Shown: piece after piece, positions 26,871-36,104 of the stretch
Layout of the letters: the number at the start of each line of letters is the position of its first letter
Position numbering within the stretch: the stretch's first letter is position 1
Origin: JBLNBN01 sp050260015
GTDB taxonomy: Bacteria > Bacteroidota > Ignavibacteria > Kapaibacteriales > UBA2268
NCBI GenBank assembly: GCA_050260015.1
Contig: JBLNBN010000006.1
Span: forward strand, 1-56,763
Direction: 5' to 3'
Length of the DNA stretch: 56,763 nt
Translations under genes and position numbers: made by a program
Notes under the pieces: model-generated
Databases searched by the model: none
What the model saw: only the letters and a program-made list of their open reading frames with translations
What the model was told of the DNA's origin: nothing

Positions 26871-28103
26871 CTATTTTCGGATAATAAGCTTCTCCGTGCG
26901 CGACAAAGCTCCATTTTCAATGATGTTAAGTATATATACCCCGGAAGGAAGCCCGGTCGCGTCAATATAGAATTCGCGCGTGCCAGGCGCCGTCGTCAGG
27001 TTCTCCTCGAAAGAAGAAACGCGTTCGCCAAATGAATTATAAAGCCTAATGTTCACAGTAGTCGGCCTTTCAAAATTATAGGTTAATACGGCCTGGCTGC
27101 TGAACGGATTTGGACTTACAAAAACGTTTTTAATAGTTGAATAGTCGTTTGCCGAAACGTTGCCTATCGAAGAGTAAAGCCCGTTGCTCGTGCCGACAAA
27201 GAAGTCGCCGGCGCTATTGCGAGCGAACGCGGTGACGTTAGTCCCGGCCTCGAATCCCCCGCTAAAGTCGCCCCAATTTACTCCCAGGTCCGAAGTTCGC
27301 ATTAAGCCCGAATTCTCGATCGCAGCGTAAATATTGCCGTCGGGATCCATATAAAAACCGTTCACGTTATTCTGAAACGCGCTCGAACCGACTTTCGTCC
27401 ACCCATCCGGTTCGCCGTCGAACCTGTAAAGTCCCGCTCCGTAAAACGAAGCGTAGAGCTTGCCCGTAGTGGGATGGACAGCGAAACCAGTTACCTGGCC
27501 CGTGCCGGGAGCGTAAAACGGTTGCCAACTCTTGGCCGAATCAACCGAACGGAACAGCCCTGCAAGCGTGCCGGCGTACATCACGGTGTCCACGATAGCA
27601 AGCTTTGTGATCTGTAAGTTGGATAGGCCGGAGTTGAATTGCTCCCACGTAATTCCGCCGTCGATGGAGCGGTAAATGCCGCCGTCGCCGCCCTGGAAAT
27701 TCCCGACCGTGCCTATGTAAATAGCGCCGCGATCGTCGAACGTTATAGCGGAGATCTTATAATCGTTCAGCGTCGAGTTCATCGAAATCCAGTTTGCCCC
27801 GCCGTCGTAACGGTAGAGATTGCCTACGCCGCCCGCCCATATATTGTTATCGTTGTCGATAGCGAAGGTGTAGATAGGCGTGCTGCCCATACCGTCGCTA
27901 AAATTGTTCCAACTCGACCCAGCGTCCGAAGACCTGTAAACGTTTGACTCGCCGCCGACATAAATCTGATTATCCCTATCGATAGCTATCGAATATACAT
28001 GGCCGTCGAACGGCCCGGCGTTGCGGTACCAATAACGCTCCTGCGAATATAAGCCGGAGCTTGCCAAAATGACTGCTAGAGCTATAAAAAGTATTTTACG
28101 CAT
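26871..28103 (-). CDS. T9SS-exported BNR/beta-propeller-like protein
   Basis: 410 aa. Signal peptide (MRKILFIALAVILASSGLYS), then repeated strands with the Asp-box-like pattern S-DGG/SSW (YRSSDAGSSWNNF, YRSIDGGITWEQF, MRTSDLGVNWGDF), as in sialidase/YCF48-type beta-propellers, and a C-terminal T9SS type A sorting domain (VFVSPNPFSSQAVLTYNF ... LPSGVYILNI ... EKLIIRK). It should be exported through the type IX system and fixed at or released from the surface. No catalytic residues of sialidases are visible, so enzymatic activity is unlikely. The gene stands alone. Confidence 0.85.
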   Translation of the reverse strand: MRKILFIALAVILASSGLYSQERYWYRNAGPFDGHVYSIAIDRDNQIYVGGESNVYRSSDAGSSWNNFSDGMGSTPIYTFAIDNDNNIWAGGVGNLYRYDGGANWISMNSTLNDYKISAITFDDRGAIYIGTVGNFQGGDGGIYRSIDGGITWEQFNSGLSNLQITKLAIVDTVMYAGTLAGLFRSVDSAKSWQPFYAPGTGQVTGFAVHPTTGKLYASFYGAGLYRFDGEPDGWTKVGSSAFQNNVNGFYMDPDGNIYAAIENSGLMRTSDLGVNWGDFSGGFEAGTNVTAFARNSAGDFFVGTSNGLYSSIGNVSANDYSTIKNVFVSPNPFSSQAVLTYNFERPTTVNIRLYNSFGERVSSFEENLTTAPGTREFYIDATGLPSGVYILNIIENGALSRTEKLIIRK

Positions 28104-28302
28104 AGTTAATCCCCCTTAATACGTTGTTAATTATCGTTTAATATATAGTCTAATAAGCATATAATTTATTGTATTAGCGGAGATTAAACTATATATGAAT
28201 TTTTAATTATTTGCTCTTTTAACCAAAAATTATATTTTTTAAATTTGAAAAATATCTCAAGAAATAATTTGGAGATTTACTTAGCAATATCTATTTTTGA
28301 AA

Positions 28303-28316
28303 TTAGCTACAGCTAA
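28303..28316. promoter_or_regulatory. Palindrome upstream of feoA, possible DtxR-family operator
   Basis: TTAGCT-AC-AGCTAA is a perfect 6-bp inverted repeat 44 bases before the feoA ATG. Its TTAG...CTAA ends resemble DtxR/IdeR-type sites, and a DtxR-family gene closes this same cluster. The rest of 28104-28359 is AT-rich spacer with no gene seen. Confidence 0.45.
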
Positions 28317-28359
28317 GACTTTTAATAAGTTTTGAATATCGTGATAAAATTATATTAAA

Positions 28360-28623
28360 ATGGTACCCGCCATCAATAAGAACAAGAACAAACGCGCGCG
28401 ACTCAGCGAAGCGCCTGCCGATCAGGAGCTTAAAATCGTCATGATCCGTACCGGGCTCGACGAGAAGCAAAAGCTTTCCTCCATGGGATTGCATATAGAC
28501 GATCTGCTTTTCATAGTGCGCCGCGCTCGTTTCGGACCTATACTGCTGCGAATGAATTCCGACAAGTACGGTAAGATAGCGGTCAGCCGCCCGATAGCGG
28601 ACAATATCTTAGTCGAATATTAA
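28360..28623 (+). CDS. feoA: Ferrous iron transport protein A
   Basis: 87 aa, an SH3-like FeoA domain: IVMIRTGLDEKQKLSSMGLHIDDLLFIVRRARFGPILLRMN... corresponds to the family's G-x-x-x-x-x-L-x-x-x-G-(I/L)-x-x-G pattern. FeoA regulates or supports the FeoB Fe(II) channel. The 15-residue basic N-terminal extension (KNKNKRAR) is longer than usual. Its stop is one base before the feoB ATG, so the two are translationally coupled. Confidence 0.88.
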   Translation: MVPAINKNKNKRARLSEAPADQELKIVMIRTGLDEKQKLSSMGLHIDDLLFIVRRARFGPILLRMNSDKYGKIAVSRPIADNILVEY

Positions 28624-28624
28624 A

Positions 28625-30544
28625 ATGCCCGATCTAAAAAGAGTCGTTCTCGTCGGGAAGCCCAATTCCGGCAAAAGCAGTATTTTCAGGATACTTTCCG
28701 ACGCTTACAGCGAGGACTTCGGCTCGACTTATGAAGCGGACGCCACGATCGTATCCGGTTGCGGCGTGGAGTTCGAGCTTATCGATCTTCCTGGCGTTTA
28801 CTCGCTAAGCCCTACACAACCCAGCGAAAAGCTCGCTTTTGACTTTCTCATCAACGAGGCGTACGACCTAATCGTTAACGTCGTCGACGCGTCGCTCCTG
28901 CATAAAAGCTTAGAGCTTACCCACGAGCTCGCCGAGCTTGGCAAGCCGATGGTCCTTGCGATTAATATGATCGACGAGGCCGAGAGCCACGGCATCTCGC
29001 TGGACTTAACGAAGCTTTCCGGGCTAATCTGCGCGCCCGTCGTGGCGACGCAAGCCATTCATGGCAAGGGTATGCTAGAGCTCGCCGGCAAGATCTCCGC
29101 TGCGCTATTGTCGCCCGTCCCGGTAGTTCCCCATAGGAATGAATTTACTAACCATCTCGAGGTGCGCATAAACCTAATCGAGAAGCTAATAGCCCCTCGA
29201 CTGGCCGCGTATAACGGCTCCGCCAGGTTTTACGCTATCAAGGCGATTGAAAATCCTTCGGCGCTGCCCGCTGAAATTACCGAGCGAGTGCAATCCTCGC
29301 TGAAGCTTATTGAAGCCGAGGTAAAAAAATACCATAAAATGGACCTCTTCGAAACTGTCTCCTACGAGCGCCACCACTTAGCTATGAAGCTAGCCGAATC
29401 GATTGAATCCGTCAAGCATACCCGCAGGGTCCCGCTCGCCGAGCGAATTGACGATTGGTTGCTGCACCCGATCGGGGGATACGTTTTTTTAGTATTGTTC
29501 TTTTCTCTCTATTTCCTTGCAATTTTCGTTCTCGGCAATTTGATTTCTGCAGCGGTCGAGCCGCCGCTTTCGTGGTTGGGCGAATCGTTCTCTCCATTAA
29601 AGGAGGGCTCCCCCTTCCTATGGTATTCGATTAACGGCGCATACCAAGGCGTGCTCGGCGCCGTAGGAGTCGTGCTGCCCTACTTTCTGCCCTTGGTATT
29701 CCTTACGGCGCTCTTCGAGGACACTGGGTATCTTGCTCGAATAGCGTTTTTAATAGATTCATTAATGCATCGTATAGGGCTTCACGGCAAATCGGTCGTG
29801 CCGTTGATCTTGGGCTTCGGCTGCTCCGCCCCGGCTCTATACTCGACGCGCATGCTCGAAAGCCGCGGGGACAGGTTGATCACGGCTATGCTCATCCCAA
29901 TGGTGCCCTGCTCCGCCCGTATCTCGGTAATATTCGCGCTTGCGGCGGCCTTTACGGGACCAGTGTGGGCCGCGCTTATTTTCCTTGCCCTGCTTGTTTT
30001 GATCGGCATAATAGGTAAGATCATATCCCGGATAGTTAAAAAGCCGACGGGCTTGATACTGGACATTCCGCAACTACGCGCCCCTTCGCTAAAGCGAGCG
30101 GCAAAGAGATCCCGCGCCCGCATTTATCAATTCCTTCGCGAAGCGACCATATTCCTTGCGCTCGGGGGGATCGCGCTCGGTTGGACGGACTACTTTCATT
30201 TGCATAAAGCGATCGATTACGTCCTCTCGCCGTTTATGGAAAGCGTATTGGGGCTGCCCTCCGCCCTCGGATCGACTTTATTTTTTGGGTTTTTCAGGAA
30301 GGAGCTCGTGCTCGTCATGGCCAACCAGGCGCTGGGCTCGCCCGCATTAGAGGCCTTGCCGCTACTGCCCGAGCAAATCGTAGTGTTCGTGTTTTTCGTT
30401 ACGCTCTACTTCCCGTGCCTTACTACGTTCGTCGTGCTCGGCAAGGAGTTCGATTGGAAAACGGCCAGCCTCTCCGGGCTGGTCGGACTCGTTTCAGCCA
30501 CTATTATCGCTTTTATTTTAAAATTAATTTTTATAATTTGCTGA
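28625..30544 (+). CDS. feoB: Ferrous iron transporter FeoB
   Basis: 639 aa. The N-terminal G domain has G1 GKPNSGKSS, G3 DLPGVYSL and G4 NMID. The membrane part carries two Gate-like repeats, including GFGCSAPALYSTRMLESRGDR and VPCSARISVIFALAAAF, plus about eight helices. It imports Fe(II) across the inner membrane. In G1, Lys replaces the usual second-position Asn (GNPN), while the P-loop Gly-Lys-Ser is kept. The protein is at the short end of the FeoB range. It lies between feoA and a DtxR-family regulator. Confidence 0.94.
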   Translation: MPDLKRVVLVGKPNSGKSSIFRILSDAYSEDFGSTYEADATIVSGCGVEFELIDLPGVYSLSPTQPSEKLAFDFLINEAYDLIVNVVDASLLHKSLELTHELAELGKPMVLAINMIDEAESHGISLDLTKLSGLICAPVVATQAIHGKGMLELAGKISAALLSPVPVVPHRNEFTNHLEVRINLIEKLIAPRLAAYNGSARFYAIKAIENPSALPAEITERVQSSLKLIEAEVKKYHKMDLFETVSYERHHLAMKLAESIESVKHTRRVPLAERIDDWLLHPIGGYVFLVLFFSLYFLAIFVLGNLISAAVEPPLSWLGESFSPLKEGSPFLWYSINGAYQGVLGAVGVVLPYFLPLVFLTALFEDTGYLARIAFLIDSLMHRIGLHGKSVVPLILGFGCSAPALYSTRMLESRGDRLITAMLIPMVPCSARISVIFALAAAFTGPVWAALIFLALLVLIGIIGKIISRIVKKPTGLILDIPQLRAPSLKRAAKRSRARIYQFLREATIFLALGGIALGWTDYFHLHKAIDYVLSPFMESVLGLPSALGSTLFFGFFRKELVLVMANQALGSPALEALPLLPEQIVVFVFFVTLYFPCLTTFVVLGKEFDWKTASLSGLVGLVSATIIAFILKLIFIIC

Positions 30545-30545
30545 A

Positions 30546-30574
30546 AATTTATTTTAGTAATCATAAAATAAATT
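30546..30574. promoter_or_regulatory. Perfect 11-bp palindrome between feoB and dtxR
   Basis: AATTTATTTTA (30546-30556), a 7-base spacer, and TAAAATAAATT (30564-30574) form a perfect inverted repeat two bases after the feoB stop and about 40 bases before the regulator's ATG. It could be an operator for autoregulation; as a terminator it would be unusually AT-rich and lacks a T-run. Confidence 0.5.
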
Positions 30575-30614
30575 ATTAGTTTTACGCAATCGAAATTTAC
30601 AAAAAGGTAATGAG

Positions 30615-31274
30615 ATGCTTAGCCAAGCAGTACAAGACTATCTTAAGACAATATACAAACTGGAAGAGGAAGGTCCGGTTTCGACCACGGCAATAGCCAA
30701 GGAACTGAACATCTCCGGCGCATCCGTAACCGGCATGCTTAAACGACTTGCCGCAATTAAACTCGTCAATTACAATTCTTATAAAGGCGTGCGCTTGACG
30801 AAGGAAGGCAAAAAGATTGCTCTGGAAATTATCCGTCACCATAGATTGTTGGAGTTGTACCTAAAGGAAACTCTCGGTTTCTCGCTCGAGAAGGTGCACG
30901 ACGAAGCTTGCCGCTTGGAGCACCATATCTCGGAAGAATTCATTGAAAAGATCGACGCAATACTTGGGCGCCCCGAATTCGACCCGCACGGCCACCCAAT
31001 TCCGAAAAAGACCGGCGAGATATTCGAAGCCGACGAGATAAAGCTTAGCGAAGTCAACGCAGGCTCCGAAGCCCGGATTATCCGCCTAAACGATAGCGAT
31101 CCCGAAATGCTGGCATATTTCGAGGAGCAAGGCTTAATGCCAAAGACGAACGTCACGGTGCTCGAAAAGGCGCCGTTCAACGGCCCAATCACTATTCAAT
31201 ACGAAGGCAAACGCTCGATAATCGGCGACGAAATCGCCCGCAATATTTTCGTCGAAGCGGACTTGCGCGAGTAA
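30615..31274 (+). CDS. DtxR/MntR-family metal-dependent transcriptional regulator
   Basis: 219 aa. N-terminal winged helix (LKTIYKLEEEGPVSTTAIAKELNISGASVTGMLKRL), a dimerisation/metal domain with HDEACRLEHHISEEF and GRPEFDPHGHPIP carrying the His/Glu/Cys ligands, and a C-terminal SH3/FeoA-like domain (residues about 145-219). All three domains of the long DtxR form are present. Placed after feoAB, it most likely represses iron uptake when Fe(II) is plentiful; Mn specificity cannot be excluded. Confidence 0.92.
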   Translation: MLSQAVQDYLKTIYKLEEEGPVSTTAIAKELNISGASVTGMLKRLAAIKLVNYNSYKGVRLTKEGKKIALEIIRHHRLLELYLKETLGFSLEKVHDEACRLEHHISEEFIEKIDAILGRPEFDPHGHPIPKKTGEIFEADEIKLSEVNAGSEARIIRLNDSDPEMLAYFEEQGLMPKTNVTVLEKAPFNGPITIQYEGKRSIIGDEIARNIFVEADLRE

Positions 31275-31314
31275 GCTACGTCGCGCAAATAAAGCTTAAT
31301 ATCAATCGTTGATT

Positions 31315-31341
31315 AATTGGCGCGCTTGCGCCAATTTTTTT
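31315..31341 (+). terminator. Rho-independent terminator of the iron cluster
   Basis: AATTGGCGC (31315-31323), loop GCTT, GCGCCAATT (31328-31336), then TTTTT; a perfect 9-bp stem 40 bases past the regulator's stop. Confidence 0.88.
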
Positions 31342-31380
31342 ATTAAGTCAATTATGTCCGTTAAATAAACTGGAAATAAT

Positions 31381-31737
31381 ATGCTCGAGAAATATTTGCC
31401 GTTAATGTTAATGCTCGTTATCGGGTTCAGCGTTGCGTTGATCTTTTTAGCGCTCGCCGAATGGCTCGGCGCACGGCGTAGGGCCATGGGCAAGTACACG
31501 ACGTACGAGAGCGGCATAACGCCGGTTGGCGCCGCCCGCGACCGATTTACAATTAAGTTCTACATGGTGGCGGTCTCCTTTATCGTTTTCGACCTGGAGG
31601 TTATCTTCCTCTACCCATGGGCTGTAAGCTTCGGTTCGCTTGGCTTGGCCTCTTTCCTGGCGATGATGATTTTCATCGCGACGCTCTTCGCCGGCTATTT
31701 CTACGAGCTCAAGAAAGGAGGATTTGAATGGGAATAA
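31381..31737 (+). CDS. nuoA: NADH-quinone oxidoreductase subunit A
   Basis: 118 aa, three membrane helices (LPLMLMLVIGFSVALIFLAL, FYMVAVSFIVFDLEVIFLYPW, FLAMMIFIATLFAGYFYEL) with the NuoA signature YESGI plus FDLEVIFLYPWA. It is a membrane-arm subunit of respiratory complex I. It overlaps nuoB by ten bases. The other nuo genes do not follow in this window. Confidence 0.93.
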   Translation: MLEKYLPLMLMLVIGFSVALIFLALAEWLGARRRAMGKYTTYESGITPVGAARDRFTIKFYMVAVSFIVFDLEVIFLYPWAVSFGSLGLASFLAMMIFIATLFAGYFYELKKGGFEWE

Positions 31738-32312
31738 ACCAGGTTTTAGAACGCGACGGCTTCTTAACTACTAGTTTTGAATCCGTTATTAAATGGGCGC
31801 AGAAGAACTCCGCATGGCCTATGCCGCTCGGCATCTCCTGCTGCGGCATCGAGATGATGGCCTTCGCCGCCTCGCGTTTCGACGTGGCGCGCTTCGGCTC
31901 CGAAGTTTTTCGTATGACGCCCCGGCAGAGCGACTTTTTGCTCGTCGCGGGGACGGTTACGTATAAAATGGCATGGATAGTTAGAAAGATATACGACCAG
32001 ATGCCCGATCCGAAGTGGGTTATGGCAATGGGTGTCTGTACGTCCACGGGAGGCATGTACCGCAGCTACTCCGTCGTGCAGGGCATCGATAAATTCCTTC
32101 CCGTCGACGTCTACGTCGCCGGCTGCCCCCCGAGACCGGAAAACGTTATCCGGGGATTGATGGTTATCCAGGAAAAAATTCAGAAAGTGCACCATCCTAC
32201 GTTAGCTAACTTTGGCAACGATATCTCGCCCACGCCTAAGCAGCAATCATTCCCGTCGGAATTGACATTCGATCCGAAGAGAATGAAGGGCGGCATCGAC
32301 GTCGGAAAATAA
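31728..32312 (+). CDS. nuoB: NADH-quinone oxidoreductase subunit B
   Basis: 194 aa. The N2 [4Fe-4S] ligands are all visible: the adjacent Cys pair in GISCCGIEMM, Cys in AMGVCTSTGGMY and Cys in AGCPPRPENV. FRMTPRQSDFLLVAGTVT is the family signature. Complex I uses this cluster to pass electrons to quinone. GGAGG lies inside the end of nuoA before the ATG. A terminator closes the two-gene unit, so nuoC onward must be elsewhere. Confidence 0.95.
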   Translation: MGINQVLERDGFLTTSFESVIKWAQKNSAWPMPLGISCCGIEMMAFAASRFDVARFGSEVFRMTPRQSDFLLVAGTVTYKMAWIVRKIYDQMPDPKWVMAMGVCTSTGGMYRSYSVVQGIDKFLPVDVYVAGCPPRPENVIRGLMVIQEKIQKVHHPTLANFGNDISPTPKQQSFPSELTFDPKRMKGGIDVGK

Positions 32313-32350
32313 GTCGCCGTCTACATACGAACCTAAGATCAATAAATAGA

Positions 32351-32386
32351 AAATGCCGCGCTCCTTACTTCGCGGCATTTTTCTTT
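32351..32386. terminator. Bidirectional terminator between nuoB and an SDR gene
   Basis: AAATGCCGCG / CGCGGCATTT perfect 10-bp stem with a 10-base loop and T-rich flank (TTCTTTTC). It serves nuoAB on the plus strand and the SDR ending at 32410 on the minus strand. Confidence 0.85.
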
Positions 32387-32409
32387 TCATGCGAACTCAA
32401 AATTTCCCG

Positions 32410-33261
32410 TTATCCGTTCACTACCTGCCCTCCGTTGGGGTGCAAAACCTGGCCGGTGAAGTATGTAGAATCCTCCGAAGCTAAGAACACAAAAGCCGGG
32501 GCGCATTCGTATGGCTGCCCCGCTCGTCCCATCGGCGTGTCGGAGCCGAACGTAGCTACTTCATTTTCCTCGAAGGAGCCGGGGATAAGCGGCGTCCAGA
32601 TGGGCCCGGGAGCAACGCCGTTTACCCGGATGCCTTTGTCGATTAATTGAGCCGAGAGAGCGCGCGTAAATGCAAGTATCGCGCCCTTCGTGGAGGAATA
32701 ATCCACCAGCAGGGGGTGGCCCTTGTAAGCGGTGACTGAAGTAGTGTTAATTATGCAGGAGCCCTCCTTTAAATAGGGCATGGCGGCTTTAGTCAGGTAA
32801 AACATTGATAGTATATTTGTTTTGAACGTCTTTTCGACTAACTTTGTATCAATTGTGGCAAAATCCTTATTCTCGTGTTGCTCGGCCGCGTTATTTACCA
32901 GGATATCGAGCTTACCGAATCTTTCTATCGTCTTTTGAATAAGCGACTTGCAATTTTCCTCGACACCTATGTCGCCCTGCACGGTTAAGCATTCGCCGTT
33001 ATATTTTTCGACAGCCTTTTTGGCGTTCTGCGCGTCTTCGGTCTCTTCGAGGAAGGATATTACAATGCTTGCGCCCTCCTTAGCGAAGGCGATAGCTACT
33101 GCGGATCCAATGCCGCTATCTCCGCCCGTTATTAACGCGATTTTGCCCTGTAGCTTGCCCGATCCCTTATAGTTCTCGTTGTCCACTATAGGCGTCGGCT
33201 TCATATCCCGGGTTTCGGCCGGCTGCTCCAATCGCTGTGGGGGAAATTGCTCGTTGCCCAT
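32410..33261 (-). CDS. Short-chain dehydrogenase (YghA/general-stress type)
   Basis: About 283 aa. An N-terminal extension of some 35 residues (PPQRLEQPAETRDMKPTP) precedes the SDR domain and is typical of the YghA/YhdF group. Core motifs are TGGDSGIGSAVA, the NNAAE motif, catalytic Ser in INTTSVTAY and YSSTK, and the C-terminal HPNGGQVVNG. These enzymes reduce aldehydes or ketones and are often stress-induced; the substrate is unknown. ATG at 33261 with AGAGGTG upstream is chosen over a GTG two codons earlier. Confidence 0.88.
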   Translation of the reverse strand: MGNEQFPPQRLEQPAETRDMKPTPIVDNENYKGSGKLQGKIALITGGDSGIGSAVAIAFAKEGASIVISFLEETEDAQNAKKAVEKYNGECLTVQGDIGVEENCKSLIQKTIERFGKLDILVNNAAEQHENKDFATIDTKLVEKTFKTNILSMFYLTKAAMPYLKEGSCIINTTSVTAYKGHPLLVDYSSTKGAILAFTRALSAQLIDKGIRVNGVAPGPIWTPLIPGSFEENEVATFGSDTPMGRAGQPYECAPAFVFLASEDSTYFTGQVLHPNGGQVVNG

Positions 33262-33425
33262 TTTCACCTCTATAATTTGTTCTAAAAGGATTTATTATTA
33301 AACGGAGTTAAGATTTAAGTATTGCCTAAATATTAACATGAAATTAATGTTTCGCAATTATTTTGGGATGAGTATGCAATAATACGCAGGACGCGTCATG
33401 AATTCAGCGCGTGTTGGTAGCAAGG

Positions 33426-36092
33426 CTAATCTTGCTTTTGGATAACTCCCTCGGGCTTGGCTTGCGGCGGGGCAATCTTCTCAACGGCCTGCTCCCTCGG
33501 GATTAGCTTTAGCCTTAGTCCCGAGACGTAGTCGCCGTCGATAGAGTTCTTAACGCTAAACTCGATCGGCTCGGATTTGACGTCAAGTATTTTCAGTTGA
33601 ACCGAATCGACTTCCAGCGAGTACCGCCCCGGTATGACGCCCATCTTATAGAAGCTGCCGTCGGAATATACTTCAATCGTTTCCAGGCGCTCTTCGTCGA
33701 GAGATTTAAGATGCAGCCTGAGGCCGCTCTGTCCGCGCGCGGCTTTTCCTTCAACTGTCAATCGGACGTCCCCTTCAATTATTCCACCCGTATAGCAAGG
33801 TATGTCTATTACTTTATATACGTTCGGATCGGATATAAACGAGAAGGATTCCTGCTTAGGAAGCCAATTAGGATTCTTGATTGAATTTTTATCAACCCGA
33901 ACGTTAAGTCTTTCGTATGGATTAAGGTTTGATATCCTGGAGAACTCCCCAACGGTTTTCATATTAATTCCAAAGCCTGAAATGCTGTAATTAACGTCGG
34001 GAATCGCGTAATCGTCGCGATCGAATTTCCCATTATCGTTCTTATCGAGGAACATCCGCATTTTAACCGTTCCTTTGCCGACAGAACTACCGATACCTTC
34101 GGAGACGCCGTCTATATCCCAGTTTTTCGTATCGATTGCGATAGAGCCGCTGAGATTCTCGCTGTAAGAATTACCATGAGGGGAAAGAGCAGCCGTAGTA
34201 TTAGACCTAAAGTACGGAAGATTTACGTAAAGGCTTAAAGCTCCGCTAAAAGTTTTTTGATAGTTGTCGTACCCGACGGACGCGCCAAAGCTGGACATTG
34301 CGGAGATGCTCTGCGTCATGAATAAGTACCCGCTACGAAGCTTGCCTTGCGTAGCGTTCCAATCCGCGCGCACGCCTATCTGCGTGCTCTTCAGCCCGCC
34401 GAGCCATTGGGGCTTTTTGTACCAATTGTAGACTACTTCGCTTGCGACGTTATAGTCCCCCATTTCAAATTTGTTATAGCGTTCCAGCACGGAAGTAAAA
34501 TTGTCAATACGTAGAACGAACGGGAACAGGAACCAACTTACTCCCCAATTGATAGTGCTTGCGGCGGAGTTGCGCATAGCGGTGCGATCGATCCTGAGAT
34601 TTGAATTAATTCCGCGGCTGAAAAGCTGGAATATGTTCGCGTAAAGCGTTGTCCTGTAAAGCGTATTGATCTGTCTCGATTTAACGTCGAATACCTGGTG
34701 GCTCACCTGCGCGAAAATTGAATTGCCAAGTTGCAGATCAAATGAGCTTGTCAGGTAATTCTTGTGATTATAAGTAAATCGCGACACTACGCCTTCCATT
34801 GGAAGGAGAGTTACCTGGTCGATTATTTCCGGAGCTTCGATACGTTTATCAATTGATTTCGATACGTAAAAGCTATTGGTCAGGAAGCTGGTAACGCCGA
34901 CGGCAAGCCGAGCTTCACCCAAAAGCTCCCCCTCGCCGATCTTATCGTTTATCCCACGCAAACGGCCATAATTTAGAACATACCGGAATTCGCCGGGCTT
35001 CAGTTGGTCGCGGGGTATATTGATCAATGTCTTGCGGGCTATGTATTCGCCTTTAAGTCCATAGAATCGCAGCTCGAGATTGTTCATGCCGTAGATCATC
35101 GGCATATTGAACCGATAGTAACCCGTCTCGTCCGCAACTTTGCCGTCCACCAATTCGCCGTTTTTGTATAGCTCAACGTGCCAGCCGGGTTCGGTGCGGT
35201 CCTCGATTATTTCGTTGTCGAAATAAAAGGGCGTTTGAAAGTTCTCGTTCGATATCTGCGCGCCGAAAAGATTTTTACCGGCAATGGAAAACGACCGTAC
35301 GCCCGAGTAAGTTAGATCTCCAAGCGTCGCCTGCGAAAGCCACCCGTTGTCGCCGATAAATACACGCCACCTACCGTTATAATCATAAGAGGGCTTTTCG
35401 CTTCCCTTAACATAATATCCGGTCCCCCTCGCCATTAGATCGCCGCCGAGGAGTTGCAGGCCTAAGTAGCCTGACGCGCCGTTTCGCTGGATGCCCCTAT
35501 CCAAGCTCGAGTTTAGGCTCCAATCCAGCATAGCGCCGTTTAGCCAATACCATTCGCGGCCATATTTCAACGGGAATTCCTTATCGTCGGTAAAGCCCAT
35601 TTCCATGCTGCTCATGATGTCCTTCTTCCTATTAAGTCTAATAAGGGGAAGTTCGACTTTACTGGAAAGATTATACGAAAGTGAGCTCGGGTAAATAGAA
35701 ACGTCCACGTCGATCATCTTTTGTACTACCGAAGTATCAATATAGATCTCGCCGCCGTTGAAGAAGTAATTTTCCGGCTCTATAAAATAGGAGCGATCCC
35801 TGTAGCGACCGCGATTGTTCCTGAAATCGATCTCAAAGCTATTGTCGGGCGTGGATACGTACCCTGTTATCGTTTTCCCTTCTACGTCGTAGTCGTTATA
35901 GACGACCAGGTCATTAAGCAGTTTCATAGCGGGAACGTAAATGCGGGAGCTGTCCGCATAGACCAGGTAATCAAATTTAAAATATCCGTAAGCGACAGAG
36001 TAAATAGCTTCGTATACGCTGGCCGGCGGCTGAGCCTTTAAAATAGTAAAAGCCGCCAGGAAGAATACTGCGTATTTTAGAAGAGCTTTCAT
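33426..36092 (-). CDS. Usher-like outer-membrane assembly protein, copy 1
   Basis: 888 aa. Signal peptide 1-20 (ending LKAQ). A non-standard N-terminal domain (about 25-125) contains YADSSRIYVPAMKLLNDL. It is followed by a beta-barrel-rich region. The usher hallmark is the segment near 300-375: PGWHVELYKNGELVDG, ETGYYRFNMP, then IPRDQLKPGEFRYVLNYG, matching the plug-region pattern V-x-x-x-NG...G-x-(Y/F)...LR-G-x-x-x-Y of FimD/PapC. Near 690 is a Ca-binding-like FLDKNDNGKFDRDDY, and the last 120 residues form a Cna-B/regulatory-like fold (GGIIEGDV ... YSDGSFYKMG). It would export pilin across the outer membrane. The last gene of copy 1, after chaperone 1. Confidence 0.75.
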   Translation of the reverse strand: MKALLKYAVFFLAAFTILKAQPPASVYEAIYSVAYGYFKFDYLVYADSSRIYVPAMKLLNDLVVYNDYDVEGKTITGYVSTPDNSFEIDFRNNRGRYRDRSYFIEPENYFFNGGEIYIDTSVVQKMIDVDVSIYPSSLSYNLSSKVELPLIRLNRKKDIMSSMEMGFTDDKEFPLKYGREWYWLNGAMLDWSLNSSLDRGIQRNGASGYLGLQLLGGDLMARGTGYYVKGSEKPSYDYNGRWRVFIGDNGWLSQATLGDLTYSGVRSFSIAGKNLFGAQISNENFQTPFYFDNEIIEDRTEPGWHVELYKNGELVDGKVADETGYYRFNMPMIYGMNNLELRFYGLKGEYIARKTLINIPRDQLKPGEFRYVLNYGRLRGINDKIGEGELLGEARLAVGVTSFLTNSFYVSKSIDKRIEAPEIIDQVTLLPMEGVVSRFTYNHKNYLTSSFDLQLGNSIFAQVSHQVFDVKSRQINTLYRTTLYANIFQLFSRGINSNLRIDRTAMRNSAASTINWGVSWFLFPFVLRIDNFTSVLERYNKFEMGDYNVASEVVYNWYKKPQWLGGLKSTQIGVRADWNATQGKLRSGYLFMTQSISAMSSFGASVGYDNYQKTFSGALSLYVNLPYFRSNTTAALSPHGNSYSENLSGSIAIDTKNWDIDGVSEGIGSSVGKGTVKMRMFLDKNDNGKFDRDDYAIPDVNYSISGFGINMKTVGEFSRISNLNPYERLNVRVDKNSIKNPNWLPKQESFSFISDPNVYKVIDIPCYTGGIIEGDVRLTVEGKAARGQSGLRLHLKSLDEERLETIEVYSDGSFYKMGVIPGRYSLEVDSVQLKILDVKSEPIEFSVKNSIDGDYVSGLRLKLIPREQAVEKIAPPQAKPEGVIQKQD

Positions 36093-36104
36093 GGGCGACC
36101 GTAT

